Source of the DNA: Schistocephalus solidus
Taxonomy: Eukaryota; Platyhelminthes; Cestoda; Diphyllobothriidea; Diphyllobothriidae
Assembly (NCBI GenBank): GCA_017591395.1
Contig: WEDG01002540.1
Span: 1 to 64,000 of the forward strand
DNA: 64,000 nt
Direction: 5' to 3'
Part shown: positions 11,229-64,000 of the stretch, one piece after another
How the letters are laid out: each line of letters opens with the position of its first letter
Numbering within the stretch: the stretch's first letter is position 1
Position numbers and translations under genes: made by a program
Notes under the pieces: generated by a model
The model's database searches: none
Seen by the model: the letters and a program-made list of their open reading frames with translations, nothing else
Told to the model about the DNA's origin: nothing

Positions 11229-11859
11229 AGTAAACGACTATAACAAAGCCTTGGTTGTGCACAAAGTTGTCCTTTATTACTGCCTCATGTTTTAAAATTA
11301 CTCGAAGCTATACATTGGTAAATAGTTAAAGAGAAGGCTACTAACTTCAAACTTGGGCGGCCAGGCTCTAATACACATTTCCCAGAAGGATGTATTTGTG
11401 TAGCTATTAGTGAAGTTTCCAAATAAAGCACCATATCTATCCTGTCGCTTGATTGTTTGAAGTCCGTGAAAACTTCCGCACAACACAGGAAAGGTACGAG
11501 CAAAGTCATTGAAAGTTGCTCTAGGAAATAAATAGTGGGCCGATTTCATCTTGCCTCCTATACCCAGGCTAGGAAGAACCGCTGCGTGTGCAGTTACATT
11601 GTGCTATCCATCCACCTAGCAGCAGAACTGGAAAAAAGTTAGAGCGATGAAAAAAGTTACCAGGGAAAGAAGAAAACTGATCTATATTAAAGGCATGCTC
11701 ACTGTTGTAGAAGTATCCGAGGAAAAATTTCGGTAAAAAATCTGATGTACTGTTCAATGAACACGGAGTAGACTCAGAATCGGCCAGTTGGTCGAACATA
11801 GTTCAAGAAATGTCCAGAAATAGTGGCCAAACACAAAAACGGACAGTCTACGGAAATCT

Positions 11860-12250
11860 AAGGAGCAAAATTACAGTTCGACCGTCGTAGTCCGACGATG
11901 TCCACCGTATGCTCCATGGGATAAGTGGAGCAGGGACGGTGACTTGCGCGTGATTAAGTTAAAAGTGATAGTAGACTTGCGCTGCATCTACAGCACTCTC
12001 TCCTCCTCCCCCACCTAAGCCCGGTGTCAAGACAGAGTCAAGAAGACCGGAGGCGGGAGAGGACGCAGGTGGCTGGCGCAGCTGGGTCCCCTAAGTCTTA
12101 GCCGCCCCTGGGTGTGCCACAACACCTCCATGTTCGGCATTTGTTATGGGAGCGCAACCGGAATAACGCCTACCGTGCCCTAATGTGGTCCCCGTGTTAG
12201 TCCAACGCATCTACCACGTGGACCGTTTAGGGGGCAACAAGGAGCAAAAT
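11860..12250 (+). mobile_element. SINE family B, full-length copy with 12-bp target duplication
   Basis: A 367-bp element (11872-12238) flanked by a perfect 12-bp direct repeat, AAGGAGCAAAAT, at 11860-11871 and 12239-12250. It starts with a hairpin (CGTCG-TAGTC-CGACG) and ends TTTAGGGGGC plus a few bases. It has no coding capacity and no A-tail. The target duplication shows retrotransposition. The family recurs at least nine more times in this window on both strands. Confidence 0.88.
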
Positions 12251-12639
12251 AATGTGAGATTGACATACACACCTTTTCAGAGGCTATCGGGTGATGTCAA
12301 AATGAGTGCAGGGATTGTCAACCTGACTGTATAGCCTAAACTGAATGATGGTTAAAGAAAATGGAAGAAGACACAGAGGTCAAGCTACCCGGCTTTCAAT
12401 TTATTTTCAATACTCACATATTATGGTTATTGCTTGCATCACGGATAAGCCTTGTTCAGGGAGAAAAATCGGTTGGTTAACACCCAGGTGCTCCCTGTGA
12501 GTACCGAATCGACTGGATATACACAGAACTCTGGTATAAATGTCCCCGGGAAAGCCGATGGCTGCAGACTATGCCATCTTATTCGAAAGAAAGTAAATCT
12601 GTGGTAGTAAAAATTAAATGCTGGTTGCTAATACACCAG

Positions 12640-13005
12640 TCGAAACAAAAAGCACAGATGGCAGTTCGACCGTTGTTACCGGCGCTGCTCACTGTCGTTC
12701 GCTGATGAACGCTCACCGATCGGTAACGGAACTCACTCTTTCCGTTCTGTCTTGCGGCTCAACCTCGAGTCCCACCACCAGCAGCAAAGCTGCTAGTAGT
12801 AAAAAAAAGGCAGATTGACAATGCTGACAACGAGTGAGTTCTGTTAACAATCGGTGCGCGTTCAGCAGCGAGTGCAGTCAACATTCCCAATCATAACTGG
12901 AAATAGAATGAGCGCCGCCTGGGGTTGGGTACGACTGGCTGAGGACAACTAATGAGCCAGCAATGTTCATTTAAGTGTCTCCTGCCGTTGTCGAAATTTT
13001 TAATC
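12640..13005. repeat. Composite of hammerhead-SINE fragments
   Basis: A minus-strand tail (12708-12800), a plus-strand tail remnant (about 12825-12875) and a plus-strand core (12915-12985) lie together. The core keeps GGGTTGGGTACGACTGGCTGA but reads CTGAGGA instead of CTGATGA, and GCAA replaces GAAA. The ribozyme core is therefore destroyed in this copy. Confidence 0.65.
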
Positions 13006-13014
13006 TGATGTTCC

Positions 13015-13320
13015 TTGTGTTGTGCAACGATGTGTGGGTGAAGGGACGGTGATTTACACGGAAATTAGCGTATTGTGATAGTAAACTTGCGCGGCCTCTA
13101 ACGCACTACTTCCTCCTCCTTCCACCTAATCTCGGTGTCAAGAGAGAGTTAAAAGACCGGAGACAGGATCAGCACAAGTTGCTCGTTCGGCGCGAACCTT
13201 CGCTTACACGTGCTACCAAATTCCACCCATGTGGGGCATTTTTCATTTGTGCGCATACCCAAAACCGTCGACCGTGCTCTGGACTACCTCCCCCGTGTTG
13301 GAGCAGATATTACCCGCTAA
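13015..13320 (+). repeat. SINE family B, diverged copy
   Basis: It aligns along most of family B (GACGGTGATTTACACG, then the CTTCCTCCTCC tract, GGTGTCAAGAGAGAGT and GACCGGAGACAGGA), but with many changes and no clear ends or target duplication. Confidence 0.6.
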
Positions 13321-13324
13321 AATA

Positions 13325-16300
13325 TATGTATTTTACCTGTCATCTCCAATCCTTCAGAACTGTTTTTTTTCCGTTTAGATACAATTACTTCAGTGGGCTT
13401 ACAATATTTATTATCGTGCAGCCTACTGCCAGGGTATTCCTACAGGTCAGGATGACGGCTTTTTAATGCACGTCTTTCCGGCTATATTCCAAAACCAAAC
13501 TCCGTAAATGAATACTCGAGCCATTCGCTTACTTTCCGTTGATTTTCAATGTACTGAAAATCCTTTGGTTGCAAATCATGTCTTCTTCAAAGTTCATGAC
13601 ACGATGGTTTTACAAATTCTTCCAATTCCTGAAAAGCTATGTGTTCCATCTGCCGCTGCCATGACATTTAGGAATTTCAGTCTACAAGCTGTCCATTTTT
13701 TGCGTAAGGAAAATCTTATATGCATATGTGCCATTAGGAAGATGTTATACATTGTTCATAAAAAATTGCAATGTCTATGGATTATGTTGCATACTTCACG
13801 AGGGGCAGTACTAAATGGACAGCTACGAGGTCAATGGAATGGACCTTGTACAATCTTAAAAATTGGTATAACTTTGCAATTTTTTAAAACCAAAAGACAA
13901 CCCTTTTTTAAGTCCCAACTTTGAAGATGTGAATGACTGTCAGATGACTACAAGAAAGGAGTGTTGAGCATGTTTTCTGTAAGATAAGTTGGAATTCATA
14001 GAGGCATAGAAAATTGAAGAAGGCACGCTACTTAGTCATTTTTACTGTGCGGCTTTTTATGCAACCGAAAAGACGTGCAATCAACAGTCGGGATACTGCC
14101 GTGCCTGAAAAATTTTGGGATTATGTCGCATGATGATGGATATTCAAGCCGTCTTTCCTAATCGAAAACGCACTTCAGAACTTCCTTTAACATTTCAGGA
14201 GATCAGTCACTCACTGTATGCACAGAGGACGAAAGAATGTCACGAAGTGGAACGTATGAATGGAAAGCTGGACAGCACCTTCTGAAATTGGTCGAACAAT
14301 TTCTTCATTTCAAACTGACTCCAGAAGTGTTCGAGAGCATGACAAATTGACAGCTTCTGGTTAACCTCTGCAACAGAGCGCTGCCTGGGAAATTGCCTAC
14401 ATGGGTCTCTCGAGTGAAGAATCTCACTTCTGTACTGATGGTGCAGATTCAGACTGCAGAACTGTCCGTGTCGCAGTTCAGTAGGTGCCCGATGCTCCGA
14501 TGTCCAGTTCTCCGATGACAGCGAGCCATAGAGAAAAATGAAATGGCCGACGGATACGCTACTGTTGCAAAATAATGAAGATTTATTACCAGAACACTAC
14601 CTTTCGAGTACTATACTGTTTTAATGGACTAAAATATCTTGGTACGTGGATGCTAACCGATCTCTATCCATCGCAGTACTGTCTCGCAATATCAAACGCG
14701 GCCAGGAATGGTCAGATCGCTTGCTGATTTCAACGAACAACTTGCCGAACGCTTTTGAAAGAAGTCATTCAGTCAATCGTAGAACATGACGTTTGGGAGT
14801 AACAGTTTACACTGATTCAGATAACCATCTATTAAAGAACGCGCATCCGGGATCGGGCAACAGTAGCCCGTGATTTATAGCCCCTAACGTATGGGATATG
14901 AATAAATAGACTTCAATACGCTCTTCCTATAGACACTGCTTAGAGGTGGTCATGACTTATACAATAAAAAAAACTAATGCTACGCATCTTAATTGCATGA
15001 CTTTAAGACTGGCGTCATTTGCAAATATCTGGGATCATCCATAAAAGTTGGAGAGAGAAAATGCCAAATATGACTGGAGGCCAGTTTACCCTCACCGGGA
15101 TTTCAAAGTCTGCAGCAAATTATCTGGCCAGTCTCTGCCTGAAGTAAACCAGGAGACCATTGTCAAAGTTAGCTGGAAAGGAAGCAGAACAGTGTGGCTG
15201 GAGTCCTGCATCCCACCGAAGCTCTGAGCATGTGTCCCCATTTATCACCCGCAAATTTTGATCCCACGGAGAAATAGCACACGTGCTCATGACAACTTGA
15301 GAACATATTTATAGAAGGTAGTTTGTTATTGGGACTGATGACGGGAAAAAAGGCCAATTGGGTGGTCCTTAAAAATGCAACCGAACAGATGATCACGTTT
15401 ATTCCCTCGCGCTGGAGAAGTTCAATTTACAACGGTTTTATCCAAATAAAAATTCCGTAAAGTACTCGAAGACGTCAGACTGGCTGCGTTACGCTACACT
15501 GGAGACACTCTTCAAAGGAGACACGGACATTAAGCGATGTTCAAATGTTTACAAAAAACGAAATGGGCTTTCTAGATCTCGTCTGAAGTCAGGCAAGTTT
15601 GTAAAAACCGGATGTGGACATGAATAACAATACGTTTTTATCCTCAAGAGACATGTGGTTCCGGATTAGTTGCCCTGATGCATACCATCATCTTTACCGC
15701 TACCACTGAAATACAACAAACAAGCTGAAACATGCGGGCCACTGAGAACCCCTACAGAGAAAAAAACACCGCGAGTCTCTATTTACTTCGGACTCTTAAT
15801 AACTAGAGGCTGCTTTAGGAACCGAGTAAGCTAACAGGAGCGAACCATTAATATTACCGTAAAATTTGCACGACAAAGTGACAAGAGTTATGAAAGAGAG
15901 AGGGAGGAAGAGGAAACACCGAATCACAGCTGAAAAGACATGGGTAGGTGGGGGAAGGGGGAGAAAACAGTTAAGAGGAAGTAAAGCAATAAGCTGTTGG
16001 ATACATACAGCGGGTGGGCCATCTCAGAAGCGTATAACAATGGTGGGGCATGGCAAGTAAAAGGTCACGCTCGAGCCTGCAACTAAATACGGGGAATGAA
16101 AGTATCACGCAGATCAAGGGAGAAAAATTTGCACCAACAAGAGGCTCAGAGTAGTATACGCACTACGAAGAGACAGAGTAGAGGGTGCGGACTGTGAATT
16201 TGTCATGGATTGAATGTGGGTGCGTGCACAGCGAGCGACTATATTAAAGGAAGATGAATGTTAATATATGTGCATGGAAGAAGCGTTCGGACGCGTATTA

Positions 16301-16660
16301 GAGCTCCGCAACAAGAAATAGAAACAGGGAACCAACAGATAACGGTTCAAGATAGAGAATAAGGTACATTCCAAGGAGTGCAAGCTAAATGCTTAGAAAA
16401 TAAAGTCAGGTGATTAAAAGAAAAGACGCGTGGGCGGGGAGTGGGAGAAGGGCGAGCGGTGTGCCAAAGACGAAAGGAGGCGGCAACCGGAGCGAAAACT
16501 AGCAACGGTAGTAGCCAGGCGAATGTAAGTTCTACATGCAGAGAAAAGGACTGTCAAGCCATTGGACACGCTTAGGAAAGCGCGGTGGTTAGGAGGACTG
16601 CAGGAAGAGGAAGCGGAGCAGAGACAAATAGTTGCCACAAACAAACGACAACTTATGGGG
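13325..16660. other. Downstream flank of numb, no gene recognised
   Basis: It holds a 138-codon frame at 13508-13924 (+) without recognisable motifs, and short frames. The numb 3' untranslated region must start at 16664 and run to lower coordinates. An AATAAA on the minus strand near 15398-15403 is one possible, unproven, polyadenylation signal. Confidence 0.45.
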
Positions 16661-16664
16661 ACAG

Positions 16665-59501
<42,837 letters not shown>

Positions 59502-59529
59502 TTGAGACTGGCTTCTAAAAAGGGCAAAA

Positions 59530-60520
59530 TTTTTCAAAAAAACTGAAGGAAGTACCTATGCAATTATAACGTTAAAATGGTGGCAAGAACACTAACCAAC
59601 CCCCTACCCACACAGTCCGTCGAAATGCAAAAAACATTTGTATTTTCCACGCCCCTTGTTAACGAAAAAAACAAACGTTAAAAGCTTGTACTTTTTGTTT
59701 GATTTCAGCATGGCACAAAATTCTGGCTCTACAAACTCATATTAAAGGAGAAGCAAAGTTAAGGGTTTTGATTTTATCTGAAATGCGTGGGCTTCCTTTT
59801 ACCTTGTTACTTTTATACTTGGACCTGCATGGGACATTGATCACGTACATATGTAAGTTAAAGGAGTGCCCATCAGTAGTGTAGATAATGGTACCGGGTC
59901 GTCAGCTAGCAGATGATCAGCCCAATTAAAACCAAATTTATACAGCACGAAAACAAGTGTGCATTGTAAGAAAAGTGTGGGCCAACATTTAGTAAGGCGG
60001 TACGTGTGAGTTGTTGTTATTGGAATAATTGGCAGCTACCAACGAATTCAAAAATCGGCAAGACTATGGATACGGAAAATGGTCGTAAACTTCAATAGAC
60101 GCTGTATATACAAAAGTAAACTCAAAACATCAGCACACATATCAGGTATCCTCACTTCTATAGCAGTGCCAATGGGAACATTACCCAATAAATATATGGC
60201 GTGAATTATGCTCTCCTCTTTTTTTCTCTGTACCGCTATGGTCTCTCAAAGTTGATAAGAAAAACAATCGCTTGTTAACTAATCTCAAGTTTTTAATCAG
60301 TCTAACTCCTGTAAACTTGTACTGTCTACAGTCCTATCGCGGACCACGGTCCAATGCTTGAATTTATGCACTAAGCAGTAGCTGCTAAGGCAGTAGGGCA
60401 GCAGAATCTTAGGGGAACTAAGTCACAATATCTGGAAACCTTTACTTGGATTTACTAAAATAGTGGTCAATCTAAATCTACATACCACAGGCACATATCT
60501 TCCATTCCATCTCAGGTCTA
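59530..60520. other. 5' flank of numb
   Basis: No coding motif. A pyrimidine stretch and AG just upstream of exon 1 (about 59515-59535) is an acceptor. No upstream exon or promoter can be pointed to. Confidence 0.5.
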
Positions 60521-60527
60521 TTTGTTT

Positions 60528-60682
60528 CTGTCTTGACACCGGGTCCAGGAGGGGAGTGGAACATAGAGTGAGCTAGATGCCTCGCAAGTCTCCCCTCACT
60601 ATAATCGAGCGTGAGACACCGTCCTGCACTACCATGTTGTGGAGCATACAGTGGAGATCGTCAAACACGATGGTCAAACCAA
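60528..60682 (-). repeat. SINE family B, 5' half
   Basis: CTGTCTTGACACCGGG, GCAAGTCTCCCCTCACTAT and TGTGGAGCATACAGTGGAG follow the family order on the minus strand. It is truncated at its 3' end. Confidence 0.7.
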
Positions 60683-60689
60683 GCCATTG

Positions 60690-62575
60690 GAATTGGGGAT
60701 ATTGCTGTCAATGGAAGATAGAAAATACCCATTCGACATATAGGTGTCGCGCTTGGACTAGGGCAAATAATTATCGTCCTGTCAATCTTATCTGCATCAA
60801 TTATTAAGGACTGTGAAACATTCGGAAGAAACTGACAACAAATTTTTTGGAGGAGAACCACTAACTATCAAGAATGCAACATGGCATTAGAAAGGATTTT
60901 TCTTTATTATTTCTTTGATTGAGATTGTGCCGAGGGCTCGTGTACGCGTTTATATTCGGTTTAAATTTGAATGTCGTTCCGTAATTAGATACTTCGTCAT
61001 GGGTTTTCGCTGAATTCGTGCCTCATTCAAGTTAGCTGAAATTGTACCAAAGAGTGTCCACATGTCCTGAGAATCTACTTAGAAGCCCTGATAGTGATTG
61101 TTTTCTTCAACCACATCATAGGCTTTAACGTCATCAGCCTTTGTGACTTGAAGTAATCCCTTGCCGGAAGCTTAAAAAAGTATCTGCTGCAGTGTATAAT
61201 GGACTGGTTTAATTTTTTCCCCGTTATCGGTCTATCTTCAGCGAAGAAGTCAGAAATATGCAGAGAACGGATGCATACCAATATGCTAACGCTGAAGGCT
61301 AAGTCGCTTTTTGCCTCAGGTTAACATACGTTGACGAAGCTGATTCGGAAAACAACGTTTGTCTTCTATTATTGGCATCATTTCTTGCAATTTGACGCTG
61401 AGGGTTGCTAAATTAATGAAATATCGTAGACATCTTAATGGTATGGAGCGTATAAACATTGACGATCCTAAAGCGCCTAACCATATTTTAACGTTTCGAG
61501 TGTTAACCGAACCCTCTTAGTCTCAGTCAGCGACCGGAGACCCGAACCACTCGGAAGAGATTGCCTATGTTGATGTTTAAAAATTTATGTACTCAGATAA
61601 GCTTGGTCTAATTGACGTGCGCAAAACTTTTTTGCTAGTTCCTGATACAAAAACATACCTGAAATACTGTAATCACTTTCAATTTGGCACGACGAAACAC
61701 AGACTAACCACCCCGAAGAATACCGTCCGCTATCAAACCCGAACGAAACTGACTTAGAAGGCGAAGTATTGCCACCTTAAAATAAGTGCCTGGAACTTGC
61801 ATCCAAATTTCAAATATCAGAGGAGAAATTAGACTTCCTCACAGAACAATGGAAACGCTTACCAACCATAACAATGTTTAATCCCCCAAGACACGCTGAA
61901 AAGGATCTGTAAATGTTCATAATTCATACCACAAATATCTCAAGGAAACGGGTAACAGCACAACACAAAAAGAGAAAACGAACGAAGTCATTGGAAAACC
62001 CCAGGCAGAGCCGAAATGCAGTTCAAAGAATCGAAAGCAGATGGAGATAAATCTTGGTTTTGTGCTTACTTATTTTTGGCAAAACTGGATTCCATAACGT
62101 CCGTTTTGACATGAATTAACCAGCGATCTTGGATTCATAGAAACTCTACTTATGCCGCAAAAGGGCGCCAGTGGCACGCTGTATGATTGTCCTCGATATT
62201 TGAGTACGAAAGTTATGGATAAAGTACAGTCAATAGTGCAACAAATCATTTGCGACGACGCAGTAAAAACACAGAGGCACCTGCCACAAATGTGCACAAC
62301 TGAACGGCGTACACGGACACATAGAGCATGGTAGCGGGCTCCGTGAAGGTAAGATGAACAAGAAAGTTTTGAAAGAAATGATTTTGATTGAAATATTTAA
62401 AGTGCTGCCTAAACGGCAACTACTTTGCTCATAATTTGAGAACAATAAGCAAGCAGCGGCAGTAAGACAGCCAAAGTTGGTATCTTAACCTTACAGAGGC
62501 AAAAAATACCGAATTCGGCCACATTACGAAGAAGCCATTTTGCTGACCCTCAGTGCACCCTTCACTCACATCACA
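60690..62575. other. No gene recognised
   Basis: A short plus-strand stretch near 61795-61905 (ELASKFQISEEKLDFLTEQW) has a protein-like look, perhaps from a DNA transposon, but is interrupted on both sides. I do not assign it. Confidence 0.3.
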
Positions 62576-62580
62576 CACAC

Positions 62581-62778
62581 GACGACCGTATTTGGAGCAT
62601 CCATTACGAAGACGTCCACTGTGTGACCCACAGCATGGTGGCACAGGGGCGGTTACTTGTGCGTGATTCAGTTTATAGTGAAAGAAGACTTGCGAATCAT
62701 ATAGCGCACTCTCTCCTCCTCTCTCACCTGGCCGCTGTGTCATTACTAAGTCACGAAGACCGTTGACGTGAAAGGGCC
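62581..62778 (+). repeat. SINE family B, 3'-truncated copy
   Basis: GACGTCCACTGTGTGACC, GGCACAGGGGCGGTTACTTG, CACTCTCTCCTCCTCTCTCACC and CACGAAGACCG follow the family order. Confidence 0.68.
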
Positions 62779-62889
62779 ACCTGCCTAGCACAGATCGAAG
62801 CACATTTAAGATTGCCACCGCAACGGCTCAGATCCCACTCAGTAGGATTGCCGTGGGGATCACATAAAGAATGACCCATTTTAGCCTGA

Positions 62890-63075
62890 CTTTCAGTCCA
62901 CCATTCGGCCACTCCACACGAACACACACTGGCTACCTCTAAGGGCCATCAGTCGGCAATATTCCAAGCCACGGCCTTTAAGCACAACCTGATAGACTTA
63001 GGCTCGAAGCCACATGTGGCAGAGGAGCCACATGAAGAAGTATCTGAAGGACAAACTTCTCACTAACGTGAGGGT
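62890..63075 (+). repeat. Repeat family E, copy 2
   Basis: The counterpart of 40310-40510 (CGGCCACTCCACACGAACAC, GTCGGCAATATTCCAAGCCACGGC in two parts, GACTTAGGCTCG, GAGGAGCCACATG). It is followed directly by C2H2 LINE coding sequence. Confidence 0.5.
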
Positions 63076-63081
63076 TGGCGC

Positions 63082-63750
63082 TTGCGTCAACTCCTTGATG
63101 GCATGATAGCGCGAGTCACGAACGACGGAGCCGTATCAGAGGCCTTCGCAGTAACCGACGGAATGAAGCAGGACAGCGTCCTCGCACCAACCTTCTTCAG
63201 ACTCATGTCCTCGGCCATGATAATGGACGCCTACCGTGACGAACGCTCCAGGATCCGCATCACCTGCCATCGGACCCCGGACGGTCACCTCTGGCAAAAA
63301 TATCCCCACTCCAACCATCATGGAAAAACATCCCAATCCCTATTTGGTTCAACCTCCACCACCGCAATCCCCACCACAACCACCACCACCAACGATGGAG
63401 ATTCAGTCCTCAACTATCCACCTTGCGAACGCACATGCACCACACGCATCGGCCTGGTAACAATGCACATCCTCCACTCCTGCTATTCTCACCGCCACTA
63501 CCACCATTGCTACCGCAAAAGACAACTCCCAGCCCCTCTAGATTTCTCCTGCCTATACTGCACACACAACTTCATCTCACGTATCGGCCTGGGCGGTCAT
63601 CTGTGAATAAATCGCACGGAGACTAGTGAACCAGTGTCTTGGGCTCTGACATGCAGTCACCGCGCTCGCCTACACTGCCCTCACTCCTCCCACACAAACA
63701 CTCACCGCATGGGCCTGTTAGGTCACATACGGTTGCATGCTAACCTGTAG
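63082..63750 (+). pseudogene. C2H2-tailed LINE with internal deletion
   Basis: The RT part reads MRQLLDGMIARVTNDGAVSE, GMKQDSVLAPTFFRLMSSAM and DGHLW. In this LINE family the next motif would be FADDC, but here the sequence jumps (about 63290) to the Pro/Thr-rich linker and fingers: FSCLYCTHNFISRIGLGGHL (about 63544-63603) and, after a frame break, CPHSSHTNTHRMGLLGHIRLH (63678-63740), ending in TAG near 63750. The catalytic motif and all of the RT C-terminus are lost. Confidence 0.85.
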
Positions 63751-63754
63751 TTAA

Positions 63755-64000
63755 CTATCGTAGGCTAAACCCCATCAACGTGCAAAACCCCCATCAATAT
63801 AAACAAAAACCTTCATCATCATCCTGTACCTGAAAATATCACGGTGTCCTATAAACCATGGATTGGGAGTCAAATGGCGAGGGCTCCTCCGTACTCCATG
63901 GTTTTGTGAATCCTGGTGTGTGCGTTATGGGGGGCAAGTCACACTGTGGCGCGCGAAGGTGGGTAAGCCGACCCGTCAGCCATTTCGCCCACTCCCACCT
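63755..64000. other. Right edge, unassigned
   Basis: Probably begins with the 3' untranslated region of the C2H2 LINE (ATAAACAAAAACC near 63800). The remainder (63840-64000) is not recognised. Confidence 0.35.

Noticed and set aside
61795..61910. Protein-like stretch ELASKFQISEEKLDFLTEQW
   Set aside because: It is too short, interrupted on both sides and matches no family I can name with confidence.

Overview
This is eukaryotic nuclear DNA from a flatworm, most likely a diphyllobothriidean tapeworm (Spirometra/Diphyllobothrium/Schistocephalus type). That assignment is an inference. It rests on the LINE with a C2H2-finger tail, the CR1 and Penelope families, the very short 5' introns and the repeat load. 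No species is claimed.

Host gene: one real gene dominates the window, a numb homologue on the minus strand. Its start codon is at 59501 and its stop codon at 16665. I assemble ten coding exons (59373-59501, 59264-59344, 59162-59218, 58987-59127, 53705-53842, 46958-47179, 43245-43329, 37713-38119, 22453-22684, 16665-17014). All junctions are GT-AG and the reading phase is kept throughout, giving about 613 residues. It has an N-terminal PTB domain, a Ser/Pro/Ala/Gln-rich middle, and C-terminal DPF and NPF endocytic motifs. The first three introns are 28, 45 and 34 bp; the later ones are 3.6-15 kb and full of repeats.

1-2.66 kb: a tandem array of about nine ~303-bp units. Each unit has a tRNA-like (A box/B box) head followed by a motif that folds as a type I hammerhead ribozyme. 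This is the most interesting system in the window. Decayed, dispersed relatives of the unit occur along the sequence (5.5, 12.7-13.0, 22.9, 27.7-28.2, 41.8, 49.7, 58.5 kb).

2.66-5.46 kb: a nearly complete but broken Penelope-like element (RT plus GIY-YIG) flanked by inverted ~200-bp terminal repeats. It directly cuts off the array. 5.6-16.6 kb: intergenic, with a second Penelope fragment, a SINE (family B) with perfect 12-bp target duplications, and other fragments.

16.7-59.5 kb: numb and its introns, which hold a third Penelope piece, two CR1-like LINEs in the same orientation plus an extra endonuclease fragment, a short element with 133-bp direct terminal repeats, an RTE-like LINE, the C2H2-tail LINE, many family B SINEs, a (TA)36 and a (GA)86 tract.

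59.5-64 kb: upstream of numb; family B fragments and a second, internally deleted C2H2-tail LINE.
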